Assembly (NCBI GenBank): GCA_024305405.1
Contig: JAKNDB010000107.1
Coordinates: 3,162,001 to 3,226,000, forward strand
Reading direction: 5' to 3'
From: Dirofilaria immitis
Lineage: Eukaryota; Nematoda; Chromadorea; Rhabditida; Onchocercidae
DNA: 64,000 nt
The first letter of the stretch is position 1; each line of letters opens with the position of its first letter. Positions 29,682 to 43,449 of the stretch are shown here, in pieces. A program made the position numbers and the translations under genes. Under the pieces are notes generated by a model. It made no database searches. It was not told the origin of the DNA and worked only from the letters and a program-made list of their open reading frames with translations.

Positions 29682-32600
29682 ATGGACAAAAAACATGAAT
29701 TATTTGAAGCATTGGATGATGTGAGCAGTATCTTTTCTGAAATAAATGATGAATGGACTACCGCATGGCAAGCATTTTATCACTTTCTATATAGTAATGA
29801 AATTTGTGAGAGAATCGAAGTTTCTTTTTTTGTTTGCATATACTCATCTAAAACTGTTTTATAAATGTTAGCATAGATATATGAAGAATTTTAATAATAA
29901 TCATCTCCATTAATATAGTAGCATTTTTCAGCTTTGAAGATAATTTTTCGGACTTTGGCAGTTTTGCACATGCGGTACAATTCTCAATTCTTCAAGCTTT
30001 CGATTATTCACAGCGTCTTGCAGAATGTGAGTAATTAAATCAGTTTGGATTGATAGAAAGGTACTGTATAAAATTAATGGCAATTTGTGATAATTTTTTT
30101 GTTATTTGAATTTTTCAGTATGTTTCCAATTATTAATGTATGCTGAGAAAACAAATTCGTCAACCGAAATATGGCACAAAATGGTTGAAAGAAATTTTGA
30201 TGCAAAGAAATTATGCGTTTTTGCATGGTATTTGATTGAGCGAGGACAGCAATCTGATGTGTAAGTATTTGTTTTTTCACCCTTCTACAATACAATAGAA
30301 AAATTTGTTCCAAAAGCTAGATAATTAATGACTGCATTAGAATGAAATTTTCTTATTATTGAAATGTTTCACTTGGAATTGATATTATGGATCATTTTTG
30401 AGCCTTCTATCAGCAGTTTGCTTTTAAATTCAGTTATCACAAAAGTTACAATTGAAATTACATAAATTAGATGTTCGGTTAGTGATTCGTTTTCGCGGTG
30501 ATCAACTGGCTATTTCACATTACTCTATTCTGTTTATGCTGATGAAAAGTCTAGGTTTCAATTATCTTTTCTTCCTTTTGTTCACTATAAAGCTATCACA
30601 ATAGTATTCTATGGGAAATTAGTATAATATATTCGTTGAAACTCATTTTTGCTCACCAAAATCAGTAGTTTCAGTGGCCTTGATGATCGAAAAGTCGGAC
30701 TGATTGGTTCTCGAATTTATATCTCATTGTGTTGTTTAAATGGAGCGCAAGCTTTCAAGATTTTCAATGATTACCTCTTCCAAGTGATTTTCTTTCAATT
30801 TTTTATTAAATTTTTTAAATTTCGTGCAGTATAAATGGAAATTTACAATTTTTATCATTTGCAGAGAGCTTTGGAAGAAATGCAATTAATTCGGACATTA
30901 CTTAGTAATGGTCAGCTTTCGTCAATTCACAATCGTGTGGAAATAAATGGTGATACTAGAAGTAAAAAGAAGAAACCACTTGTTGCAAATAACTCAAGAA
31001 GAGAGCAAACAGGTTTCTTTTATTTACTATAAAATAATATTATTTTTCTAAATGTATAATTGCTTCAGTGTAATCTATATGATATGAAAATGCAAAAAAG
31101 CATGAAAAAGAACTTCATGAATAATATGGACCATAAAGCAATGTGATTTATTGCAACATGTGAATTTGCTATTGTATTTCTACTTATCAAACTTGCTAAT
31201 GTGAATATCTAATTTACTTTAATTGAATTGTGTTTTGCAGATTTCGAGCGGCTTACTTTGGAGGACGAAACAGAATTGAGATATATGCTGGGTGACGTTC
31301 TGGATTCATTATTTGTCTTCTTAAACAGAGGTTTACAACATCAGCTATTAATATTCTTTTTTCTGTGTTGACATTCATGGTTTGACCACTCCAATATTTG
31401 CACTTAGTGTTTGAAAATTGTCTGATATTTCAGGCCCACTTGCATCAACTCAGCAATCTTTATTATCACTGGCAGTTTTTTGCAACAGCTTATGCAATTT
31501 GATTTTTCTGAAAAGACATCCTTTTCAGAATACAAACGACTATCAGATTTTCAAGTTAGTTCCTGTAACTTCTCAGAGCTCAATAATATTTTTCGCACCT
31601 TGAAAATATCGTAATTTGTATATAATTTGTATATATTAATAGGAATTTAATCGTCCAAATATTGAAAAATTGCATACTATTCATATTTTATTAAATTTGC
31701 AGAAAGTATTTTCAGAGGTTACGAGCTTTTTCTGATCGATCATTCGCTTTAATGCATTGCTGTCTGAATAATCGACATTCTGCTTCTGGCGTTGTATATG
31801 GAAGAATTGTGATGCCACGGTTGTTATTGTGGACACTTGAAAATACCGTATTTCCGACGAATGCTCATCCACCAAAATTAATGAACACTTATAAAGAAGC
31901 GATGCTGAGTTTTATCAGAATAAGGATAGAAGTGGGGCTATAATTAAACATTATAATGAATTTCAATTTCATAATTTACAAAGATTTTGAACATACAATC
32001 CTATTTGATGGTTTTTACTTCAAAAATATAGAAGCATTTTTAGTTATACTGCGTTTTCGTAAGAAAAAAATCCGGTTTCGTTAATTTAAACAAAAGAATA
32101 AGGATAGAAGTGGGGCTATAATTAAATATTTAAACAAAAACGAACATAAATTGATATTTTAGAAAGGTTACGACGAAGAGATATTTATTATTTTATTGCT
32201 GCTTCAAAACGTATGTTTTCGATGTCCAGATCGCAGTGATTACCGTACAAAAGTGGCAAGTTCTGTTGTCGAAGTCCTTGCTTACCTACCACCTACACAT
32301 ATTCGAGTAATTCTTAGTGACATTTACAAAATAATTCATAAACTTTTATTTATGTGAACCGTAAAACGTACTTACGCCTTTTACTCATAGGATTTTGCCG
32401 TTTTCCTGTTACTAACTGGCGCCAATTCGAAAGTTGCAGTCCGTGGTTTTGTTATTGAAATTGCAGTACCATTTATAAAACAATACGGTAAATCACCGCT
32501 CCTAACCTTGTAAATTTTTTGAAGTAACTTAGATTTGTGATTCTATTTTGAAAGATTAGTATTTTGAAATTTTCAGAGCTCAGTGCTTAGAACATAAAAC

Positions 32601-35600
32601 TTTCCGCTAGACAAAGAAGCGTAGTACATATATTTGCACACAATTCTTATTTATGAGATAAATAATTTCAGGTCATATCCTTCAAGTGACTTATGAGCAA
32701 GAAAATGTAATTCCAGCAAATACGATTAAAGAAGAAACTTATAACTACGACGAAATGGAAAATGTAATTTTATTTCTCTATTATGGCAAATCGGCCATGC
32801 TGCGACTGCTTTTTTCATTTCAGAGAAATAAAACCTAAATATCATCATGGTCATTTTTTAAAACACGACACGTTCGAGTCGAAAAGCTTATTTTAGGATG
32901 TACCAAGTAACGAGGAAATATCGATGGAAGTAGACGAAGCTAACGAAGATGGTACCATAATTTCATTTCTCCATTTGCAAAATTGCAAATTATAGTTTGA
33001 AGTGTTTTTAATATTTTTTTATATAAATTTCAGATGTTAATAATAGGCAAAAAGCCAGAAAGAAAACAAAGAAAAAACAAACGATAAGGTTCGATTTTTT
33101 TCGTTATTCCAAATAAGAAAAATCCAATTTCTGTCTTCTATATTTCTTGTCATGTAAACTAGAAAAATATTTTTAGAAGGAAAATATGTATAAAATATAT
33201 TTCTTAAAATCTATATTTCTTTTAAAAATCATATTCCATGTCAGATATGGCTATTCAATTTTTTAGAAATGTCTCATGATTAAAAATTTAATAACTTCTG
33301 TAGATTTTATATAGCTGTTTGAGTGGTAGTAATCTGAATTACCATATTTTGATCGGCTTAATACCAAATTTATTCAGGATTGTTAAGCCTTAAATTTTGT
33401 TTTGTCATGATTTAAGGGCCAAAAAAGAAATGAAAAAATTGTTTTGAGAAATAGTAATTTTGAAATTATCTTATAGTCATTTAATTCGGTGTTTGGAAAT
33501 ATTTCGGTAACATCGAAGTTCCGAAAATGAATGAATTTTAAAGATCCATTTACAGTAATGATCCGATAAGGGAAACCGATCTTTATCATAATATTTTGGT
33601 TCTTTTACTGAGAAGTTGTAATGATAAGTCCCCATTGGTACGAACTCGAGCTTTGATGCAGATTGCAGTATTGCTTAATGATGAAAATATGCGCAGCAAG
33701 CTTCTGAATTTGCCTGAAAAAACTTCGGTATGTTAATGCTCGCATTTTATCTCGTTTGATTGATATGTTTTATTTGATATCGCCATATTCTTTAATATTA
33801 TCTTATAGTATTATTATATTCTGTCACGAAATTCTTGAGAAAATAAATTCTCTAGGTGTACGCTTACAATAATGAAGATGAGGTTGCTGCTGAGAAGCAT
33901 CAAAATGATCCTGTGCTAGTGAGGATTATTGCTACTCGATGTTTGGACGCAAGAGTACTGATATGTCACTTTTTAAATTTCTTTGTTTCGTTATTTGTTT
34001 TATCGTAAAATTAGAAGAAATAATGATGCCATATTCAATCTTCTTTTAAATTAAAAAATATTTCAGGCATCTACTCGCAAGGCAGCGATAGCTGCTCTCG
34101 AATCACTTTTTTCTAGTTTTTCCGAATCACAAAGAACAGAATTTTTACCAGTTTTTCAGGTGACATTTGTTTTTAAACGACTAATGGTATAGAGCCAGAG
34201 TTCAAGTACGAATGATGTTCACATCGAGTTACATTGTATATAGTGCAATAAATTTTTGTGCATACTTTTTCAGCAACATTGTCGAGACCCTCTATACTGG
34301 TAAGGAAACAAGCTGCGGAATCTTTAAGCCGTTTGCTTTTATCCTTAGGTACGAATAGCAGCACGTTTGATAAAGCTTGGCTTGCATCAGTTTTGCCTCT
34401 GATCAATGATCGTGAACAGTCCGTTGTACAGCTAGCATCCAAATTAATTCTAGTAAGTTTGGTTTACAGATCTATTTTCCCGATTTTTTTATGTCTGAAT
34501 TCTTATTGAAATTTACAGATTCAGTTTCTATTTGAATTTTCTTTAAGTGCAATATTGTAATAGTTTATGTAGTTTTATTTAGATAATTTCATGTTTATCG
34601 TATAATTTGATCAGGAAACATTGCAGGAAACACTTATTTTGCCAGCCCTGGAAGATACAACACCTGTTGTTTGGCGTATTTTGGAGGCAGTGGAACAAGA
34701 AGTCAATCATAGGTCCAATTTTGTCTTTGCTAAATTTCCTCATTTGATAATTTACTCACTCAATGCTGATCGAAAGAATAGGAAGGGAAGAAAGAGGCTA
34801 AGATAGTACTAAGTTTTTATGATACATTATCCCTTGATTCTTGGATTATTATGATCTGTATTCATGTTTTTCCGAATTTTTATGAACTGAATTATAGGCG
34901 TCTTTATTACGCTCTTTACTTCATCAGGCGAAAGAGGGAGAATTAACAGAACGCGCCGTTGAGAGCTTACTAAAGAACTGTAGTGATTCGAAGAATGTGA
35001 CTATTATTTGGATGTTATTGAACTTTCTAAGCAGTGTGTTCAAGGTGTAGTTTTTGATGAAAATGAATAGCGAACGTTATATTTTCTGAGAGGAATTGGT
35101 TTTGGGAATTAATAGATTTAGAAATAAAACTTCTTATGACATATTATTCATTTTTAAATTTATTTAGATTGATGAATCTCCAGCGATTCGTTTCTGGTAT
35201 ACATTAAATGAAAATGATGGAAGTAATTTAGTTGGTTATGTAGCCGAAGTTATTGCGCGCTCTGCTGAGCATATAAGTGAAACAAATCGAAACGAACTAA
35301 TTGAAGATTTTAGCACAAAGTTAATTGAATTTAGGTAGATAAAATTATTTGGAAGTCGACTAGAATTCATATTGCCAGATATTTTGAAAATCTGTTCATA
35401 TTTAATTCAGATTTCAAAACTAAAGATTCTACATTTTAGCGTCAACGAGATTCACATTGCTCATATCTATTATGCATTTGCTCGTTTGCGTAATGGTGTT
35501 GGTAATGACAGCGAAGGTACAAAGCAGATTCTTGCATTTAATCGCATTTTGGTGGATAAATCACTTAAAATTTTACACAGTGTTATTTTTCGTCCGATTG

Positions 35601-38600
35601 ATGCCTCCGGTGAAGTCCCGCTTTTCCAGGAAAAGTAAGTAAATTAATAAATGAATAGAAGTTTTTTTTTTGATTCAAATAGATTGCAGTCCTATTCTTT
35701 TTGCTCATTCTTAATTGGTTTCATTAACAAAAATCATTTGAAGTGATAAAATAACAGAACTTCTTGTACGAATCATAATTTCACTGGGTGAAGCAATCCA
35801 GTACAGTCCGATCTTACTGAGCGCAAATCCAAAAGCGTTTGATATCATGCAATTAATAATGGCTTCTGATGTGATACAGCAGCAATTGATTCAAACAGGT
35901 ATTTAAAATTTTGAAATTCCTTCAGTAACTCCACCATAATTTTTATTTTTTTCTGAACTTATTAACAACTATTTCTGAAGAAGACACATTATTAGAAAAT
36001 GCAAATTATTTTCTGTTTAATCATGAAGTAATTTGAAAACAATATGCAATAAAAAATTTTATATGTAAATTTATGAGAACGTTAGTAGGAATATTTTTGA
36101 TTTTTGAAGTTATAGGTACTTCATGCAATATATTGCCAGCAGTACCTTTAGCTCATCCGTCAGCCGCCGTTCACTATCCTAACTTGGAAGTAAACTTTTT
36201 ATTTCGTGAATCGATAACCTTACATGTCTTATTGTTATTTCTTCTTTTTTAAGACGGAAAATTTCGAAGAAAGAAAAGAAGCAAAAAGAAATTCAAAAAA
36301 AATTGGCGAAGCATGATCAAGTTCGATGAATCTCACGTTTTAATTCGCTCATCGTTGCATTCAATTTTATAGTGAAATTCCAAATCAATTTAAGGGTTTC
36401 GTCAAGCAAGAACCACAAGTTGGTGTACAACAAGATGCAGATGATTGTAATGTTCCTAAACTTTGCGCTTCTGCAACTGGTTTTCTCCAAAGCTCTAAAT
36501 CTTCTAGTCATCCTAATAATAACGTAGAACGCAGTCAGAAAGCATTTGCATCAGTAAACCAAGAATGTAGAACATCACAACCAACAAGTCACGGACTGGG
36601 TCCCACATTTTTGGGTCAGCATGCTGTCAACATGGAAGTATTGACTCCAGCCGTAAGGGCACAAGCAGTTTTGGCAATTGGTAAAATGTGTCTCCAAGTA
36701 AGTATAATTGTTATCAACAAAAATGCTTTTTTCTTATTGACTTATGCTATGATATTAATTAGTTTTTAGGATGAGAAACTTGCAAAGAAATGCGTTCCGG
36801 TTCTGTCACGGCAACTTCTAGTGAACAGTAACCATTTGGTTCGAAGCAATATTGTTGGTGTAATTTGCGACCTTTGCAAAAGGTTCTTCAAATTTCACAT
36901 AGTATTTAAAACCATCAAATCAAAAAATTTTAACTTCTTGTTTACTGATAACAAATATATGAAGCCATCTTTTTGAATTCGAATCATTTATGTATTGTTC
37001 AGGTATACATTGTTAGTTGATCGTCATAGTGCTATCATAGCATCATGCCTGAAAGATTCATCTACGCTGGTGCGAAAACAAACACTTATGTTGTTGACGC
37101 ATCTCATCAAAGAACAGTTTGTACGTTGGGCAGGGCAGGTAATATATATTCATTTAATCCATCATAGAAAGCTAAAAATAATTCTTAATATTGTTATTGC
37201 TTTCAGATTATGTATAGGTTTGTATCGACAATTTTGGACGAGAATAAGGAGATTCGCGAATACGCGGAAATGTGTTTGGTAAGTGATTCAACAGGAAAGA
37301 ACTTATTAATCGACTTGTGCAGTTTATATAACTTATAGTGCTTCTATTTTAGGTTGATGTCCTGCTTGTGCAATTCCCGAACATGTTTGTAAACCATTTC
37401 TTGGAATGTGTTTTTATTTCAATTCAGTTACACACGGTTTATGGTTGGCGACGAAGAATGGTAAAAGGTTTTACACGAAAAATTTAAATCAGTGTTTCTT
37501 GGGCAAACTAATCAGTGGTTTTCTTTTTTTTTTTCATCTTCAGCTATAGAAGACGATACGGCGGAAAGACAAGATTTAAAATGTTCTTTATCAGGATTTC
37601 GATTAAAGAATGCGAGAATGAGACTTTACCGATTTATGGTTTGCCCGCATTTTTTCAGCTTGAAATTTTTAATTTCTTAATTAAATTTGAATTCGGTTTT
37701 AAAAATTTCAAGTATTGCATAGATATTTGATTAAGAATTCTAGTTCCAGTGTTCTAGTATAAATCGTGCGAAAGCGTTGGAAAATAAATGATTCCTTTAT
37801 CGTTATTTCGATTCAGATTAAAACATTTAATGATGAGAACAAGTTCACGATTGGAATGCGTATTGGTCAAGAAGTGTATTCAGCTATAGTAGATGGTGTG
37901 CTCAACATTTGCGATCATCGAGTTAAAGCCTTGCTTGAAGATTGTTACGAAGTATAACTTATTTGTTGATAGATCATCTAGAACAATTTTTTTATTTTTA
38001 AATTACTGTGTTTATGCACGGTGTTTTTCCTTGTAATTATTATGTTATATGTTGTTCTGCTGGCAGATAATGTGTTGTTCGGAAATGAAATTATCTATGG
38101 CTTTGGGTAGAAAATCGCCAAATGAAGCGGATGATGATGATGATGAACCACCATCAAATGTTCAGGTAACGTTTTCATAAATTCGTCTTCCCTTGTGTTC
38201 TTTGCTTTGGAAAATTGCTAGAGAAGCCAGAAAATTTGAATAAAAATAAAGATATAAAATTGAATTTTAGGAAGCAGCAAGAAAGGTTGTAACACAAGCA
38301 TTCCGCAAAGGTATCATCGACGCTATTTTGCCTCATATCATACAACTGAAATATTACCTGCAAGAGAGACGCCTTCCTGAATTGGAATTCGGAATCATCA
38401 GAGTTCTAAGGTAGTAATATTAGTGTTGGGTATCGGAATCAATCTATCTTACTTGTCTTGTAATTTTTTAAGCGGATTTAATATTGAATTTAAATACTGA
38501 ACTTACTATTTTACTGAAATTTTTTTAGGGAGCTATGTAAGGATCATCGTGAACAATTAGATGAATTTTTGGCAAGCGATAAGCAATTGAAAGCTGAAAT

Positions 38601-40096
38601 AAAGTTTGACCTCGAGAAACTGGAAGTATATATTTTCTATTCTCTCAAGTTCTCTTTTTCGATGATTGAGCAGCTGACTGATTGATTTAAATAATGCAAA
38701 ATTCTATATGTATTCTGGGAATATGAAAATGTAAAATCCTTCATAACGCAAAATTGAAAGCGCCGAATGGGGTCGAATAATAAACCAAACTATGATATAC
38801 CATATTGCCGGACTCATTGATTGTACAACTAAATTTTAAGATTTTCAATCTCTTGTCTAATTTTTATTAATCTATTAAGAGTAAGATATTTCAGTTTCAT
38901 AATCATATTTATAAAGTTGTATTGTATTCAAGGAAAAAGAAAGAAGAATAAAAGTTCCGAACAACAATAACATAATAGCGAAAGTGCCTTTTTCAAAAAA
39001 TAAGAGGATTTCATTCAATGCTAACGGCGCGATACCTTCACCACGTCCTGACTCGGAAATTCTGAAGCAGAGATGTGAAGCGGGAATGGCTGCACAAACT
39101 GAAATGCAAAGTGAACAAGATGCCATAGGTAGTTTTGGATCTAATCATTTTTTCTTTTTGGAATTTAAGTAATTTTTACTTATTATTTTGTCCATTTGTA
39201 AAGTATTAAATTTGGTCAAAAGTTGGAAAAAACTTGCTCGTTTTATCACATTCACATTTAGGCGATGTTCTTCCAACTGATTCTGTCAATGGAAATAATC
39301 GAAAACTGACAGGATTTGTCGAAGGACAAACGACAATGGCTGATGTAAAGAGAGAAAACGTCGAAATCGTTGTATGTCTCTATTTTATTCATTAAGTGAA
39401 AAATAAATTTTTAGCTTATTTGAAGTTTCCAGGACACATTTTCCTGTCGTGTTGTTCTCAACCTCTTTGAGGATTCCAGAATATTGACAAATACGTGCTA
39501 TAATTAAATGTGTGATTTACCGTTTTCCATACTTTATGGCCATAATTTTTGCACATTTCGCACTTTTGTAGCAACCTTCAACGAGTATAGAAGAAAATTT
39601 TATTTCGGCTAAAACCATAGAGGTTAAAAGACGAAGCCCAAAAATACGGTTTCAACAGTCAAATGAAGAGAGCGAGCTACCAATGCGAGCGGTTTCAACA
39701 CCACAACACAACATTGGCGAAGTTTCTTTCCTTTTTTTGATTGATTAGTTTTTTTATATTGTTCACTTTTTTGGTTGATTAGTTTTTCTGTACTAATCAA
39801 CTTTCAGAAACGTCTATTATATTTTCAGCTCACTTTCGGTCTAGACAATGAGATATCAGCAATTGAAAGTACGCCGAATAGGAAAAGTTAGTCTACTGCT
39901 GTCAGCAATTATTTTATCAAAATCCATATTTAGTAATCTTTGTCTTGAATACATGGGAAATTTAGTTTATTTAATCTTTTTGCATATTTCGACTGTTTCG
40001 AAACTAATGGAAATATAATTTATTTAAGGGTCAAAGCGGCGAACTCGACAACCTTACGCACCAGCAATTAAAGAAGCTGATAACGAGAATGAATGA
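29682..40096 (+). CDS. NCAPD3: Condensin-2 complex subunit D3 (HCP-6-like)
   Basis: HEAT-repeat subunit of condensin II, which compacts and stiffens mitotic chromosomes; the C. elegans counterpart is HCP-6. Roughly 30 exons. The ATG at 29682 opens a 41-codon exon and the frame continues at 29919 and 30119. Helical repeats are clear from 33554 on (SPLVRTRALMQIAVLL, ASTRKAAIAALESLF, ILVRKQAAESLSRLLL). The best-conserved part is 36769-37640, with AKKCVPVLSRQLLV, VGVICDLCKRYTLLVDRH, CLKDSSTLVRKQTL and EQFVRWAGQIMYRFVST. The tail is basic (SKRRTRQPYAPAIKEA) and ends with TGA at 40094-40096, followed by AATAAA at 40111. Exons 34274-34452 and 37353-37460 each lack one base (C3 34288-34290; T5 37411-37415); adding it restores family sequence and phase. 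The A8 run at 36295-36302 is a further likely case. Joins around 30260-30670 and 34710-34900 remain uncertain. Confidence 0.87.
31917..32126. repeat. 32-bp dispersed duplication carrying a splice donor
   Basis: An identical 32-bp block occurs at 31917-31948 and 32095-32126, 178 bp apart. The first copy contains the end of an NCAPD3 exon (codons IRIRIE) and its donor GTGGGG. The second lies wholly in the following intron, so an exact copy of the exon end and donor exists downstream. Confidence 0.8.
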
Positions 40097-40110
40097 TCTC
40101 CTGATTGTGT

Positions 40111-40116
40111 AATAAA
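40111..40116 (+). terminator. Poly(A) signal of the condensin gene
   Basis: AATAAA begins 15 bases after the TGA that ends the NCAPD3 frame. A second AATAAA lies at 40294-40299, so either could be used. Confidence 0.45.
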
Positions 40117-40848
40117 CATCTATAACTACTCAATAATATGGCTTAGCTTGTTTGATCATATTCGTATAATACTGTCATATTCATGGTGATCTCGACTTAA
40201 TGTTTTTCATTATCTTTTAAGACAATTTTTATAAAACGCTTGTCCGTACAAAACTCATTTTTTCACTGGAAGTTATCCTGACTTCATCTTTACAATAAAA
40301 AATTATTTTCAATTTCAAGTGTAAAATCCAAACGTGTATATTATTTCTGAGAAAATCTATGCTTAGAAAGCAATGATTAACTCTGTTTTGAAATATGTTT
40401 TCACGTTAAATCATCTATTTGACTATCAACCATATATTTTTTCCATAATTAAGCTGCAAGAATAATAAAGTATAATGCGCGCATTTATTAAAAGTATACG
40501 ACGAAGATATCATTTCTGTCTTCCCATTTGATCTGTTATTAGTTATAAAATGTTTTCGATCTTTTGGCAAATGCTAATTAACTTAGTTACTATGAAAATG
40601 CATTTTCGAAGTCAGAATTATGCTAAATAGTGTTAGCTAAGATTTACAGCAGCATGTCCTTTCCTTCATATTACCAGTTGCCGGAAATCATTTTCTTCTG
40701 TTCTTCATTTTGACTATGCCTTTCTTTTCTAAATAAAATAAATGTTAAATAAAGGATTGCATATAATATTTACAATAAGTAATCGCTGATACGATATTCA
40801 TCTGCTAAAAGATTTGGTGCTTCTATCATATCTACTTCAGCTTCTGGA

Positions 40849-43430
40849 TTAATTGAGTCGTTTTAAATTCGCAAATTTCTGAATAATTTTTGTGGTATTA
40901 TCGCGAATCATCATTGGTTGCAGATCGAGAGAAAAAAATTGGAGGTTAGATGCTTTAAGTTGAAAGGTAGAAAAAATAGCGCTTTATATATCAGTTACCA
41001 ATTTATGGCTTGTCCATTCATCCATTGCAGATAACCCTCAATATCATCATCTCTGTGTATTAAAATGTTTCTCGAAGATTGATTGTTATTTAACGAATTG
41101 TCCGTATTTTGTTTCGTTCCTATATCCTAAAATTATTATTTCTTTTTACTTAAATTTTTTAGAAATTTTTTGGTTTCACTGATATTTTTAAACAAGAAAT
41201 TAATCATCAGTACCTCATTGAATGTTTTAAAACGAGAAATATCGGTATAGCTGCCATTATCTAAAAGAAAATATAAAGTTACGTAGACGATTTATTTGAG
41301 TTAAAGAATAGTATTATTTTCTTATTGATTTTTTTAAGAAATTTTGTTCCATAAACATGAAATTTTAAATGAGTTGGATTGTTATCTCACTTGACTGTAT
41401 ATATTAGTGATAAAATATTCGGGAGAAAAAGATATATCAACAAAAAATTTTGGATTCTTAGTTAAAGCTTTGAATTTTTACTGTTATGAGAAGGAGAATT
41501 AAAAAGATCTTCGTCAGTTGTGGTTGATGAAACATCAGCTGGTAATATGTTTGTACGTGGAATTAATTTCAATTTTGTGCCTTGAAATTCTGCCAAATTC
41601 ACTGTTTGGCCTAAATTTAGTTATTTATGAAGGGGATCTGATAATAAATTCATTCCTGAAAATTTTATAAATAATTAGCGCATAACCGAGTATACCTTTT
41701 ATTTATGTATAAGATATAAAGAAATCAGCATTGAGCCTAGCCATTTTAAATCTTTTTTAATTGATAAATAAATTTTAGCAATATTGTTATCAGATATCGC
41801 AATTTACTACATTCTATATTGTTAAAACTTACCATCAGGAAATTGAATAGCATTGAATCCATTCAAAAATAAAGTGAAATATATGTTATTCAAATGGTCA
41901 AGATGATCATCCAGAAGCATCCTTAGTTGCTGCAAGTTGGTTTAATCGGATTTTCTAGTTTTCTTTTTTTTCTGCGACAGATCAAAGATAATAATTTTTC
42001 CTGAATTTTTCAATTATCATTTTCAGAATCCTTAAAAAATATGATTTGCTGAAAAAATTTTTTCCTGAAGATGCTTTTCTTTGAGATATATTTCAAATAT
42101 ATAATGAATATGATTTATTGTTTAAAAAATTCACCTTAAAATTAAGTCTTCTCATTTCTTATTTCAATCAAGCTTCTCACCTAAATTTTTTAAATTTCTG
42201 AAAAATAATTATCCATGGGGAAAAAAGGAAGAAAGCTATCGATTATATTTACTATCATAATTGGGATAAAATACAATAAATAGAAGAAATGAACATTAAC
42301 ATACCTTAAATCGAATCTGATACCTCTGATTTTCACGCATCAACGTTGAATTGCTCATTGTTAATTGACATATAAGCTTTTCGTAATACTGCTGTACATG
42401 ATCTAACTCACAGAAATCACTTTTCTAAATTATTCCTTCATATTACGACTATTCGAGAATCATTTCAGAAAATGAAAGTGATAAAGTGATCTTTAAGAAA
42501 CTTCATTATCAAATTGCATTAAATCATCTGATGTTTGATAATAACATTATGATAACAAATTCAACAAAATCATTTAAAAGTGTCAACCATTGCTAATTGA
42601 TGATCCACTTCAACCAGAAATTCATTACGTTTTTGCGCATTACTCGAGAAGAAGTGCTTTGTTGAGCTTCTGTAGCCACTGCAACCGTTCTGCAACAAGA
42701 ATCTAATCTTCACAATTGTCTATCGTATCATTCCTTATTTCAATACAATACTCCATGCATTGAATATACATGCATGCATCTGTATATAGCATCAGTTGTC
42801 AAAAATTTTCAGACATTTTTGCTATTAATAGTAACATGTAGTAATACACAAACATTATCATTTTGTCAAATAGATAAAAATAAGATATATCAACCTGATA
42901 CATCTTTACCGAAATGGACGGTTGATTCTTTTGAATGTTGCTTGTTATTCTTGAGGATTCTTGAGCTGATGATGCTCCAATTTTATCTTGCTTGAAACGT
43001 GATGATAACGGTGTATAATTACAGAATTGTGTTGACTTCAATTTATTGGAAGAACGATATTTCGGATCCGAAAACAGAGGAGCGCCACATAATACTATAA
43101 TCATAATTTCATATTCTGATTCAACATCAATTTAAAATTCGCACTTTTTAATTTTCAAATTTTAAAATATAAATTGAAGAAAAAGTTCGTCGATTTATTT
43201 AATCAAAACACAAAGTTTCAATTAAATTAAAATTTTGAAATTATTAAAATTAAATGGAAACAGAATAAGTACTACGATTCTTAAAGATCAACGCTAGACA
43301 TAGGTTCGATATTTTGCTGTGGTTTTGGGAAATAAAAAGTGATAAAGAGCCTACAGGTGCGAACAAATGAAGTAGCAGCAGGTGGCCTCCCGTACGTATA
43401 ATCATCACTCATAACCACTGTATTTCGCAT
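40849..43430 (-). CDS. Uncharacterised protein with coiled-coil-like middle
   Basis: Multi-exon minus-strand gene with consistent phases: 43355-43430, 42895-43094, 42588-42689, 42305-42424, 41833-41929, 41482-41610, 41214-41260, 40999-41126, and a last exon ending near 40849. About 300 residues. The N-terminus (MRNTVVMSDDYTYGRPPAAT) is followed by a basic Ser/Asn-rich part, then a helical, probably coiled-coil section (KRNEFLVEVDHQLAM, ELDHVQQYYEKLICQL, LQQLRMLLDDHLDHLNN), then a polar tail. The first ATG at 43430 lies three bases inside an acceptor-like TTTCAG (43434-43439), which suits a trans-spliced leader site. The join from 40999 to the last exon does not keep phase, so the C-terminus is tentative. 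I do not recognise the family. A small structural or adaptor protein is possible, but that is guesswork. Confidence 0.6.
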
Positions 43431-43433
43431 TAT

Positions 43434-43439
43434 CTGAAA
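43434..43439 (-). promoter_or_regulatory. Possible trans-splice acceptor
   Basis: On the minus strand TTTCAG is followed by ATA and then ATG, leaving a three-base leader. Such short leaders are typical of spliced-leader addition in nematodes. It could also be an ordinary cis acceptor with a non-coding exon further upstream. Confidence 0.35.
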
Positions 43440-43449
43440 CAATATTACA

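Noticed and set aside
34173..34442. Minus-strand open frame of 89 codons
   Set aside because: Antisense shadow of a conserved NCAPD3 exon.
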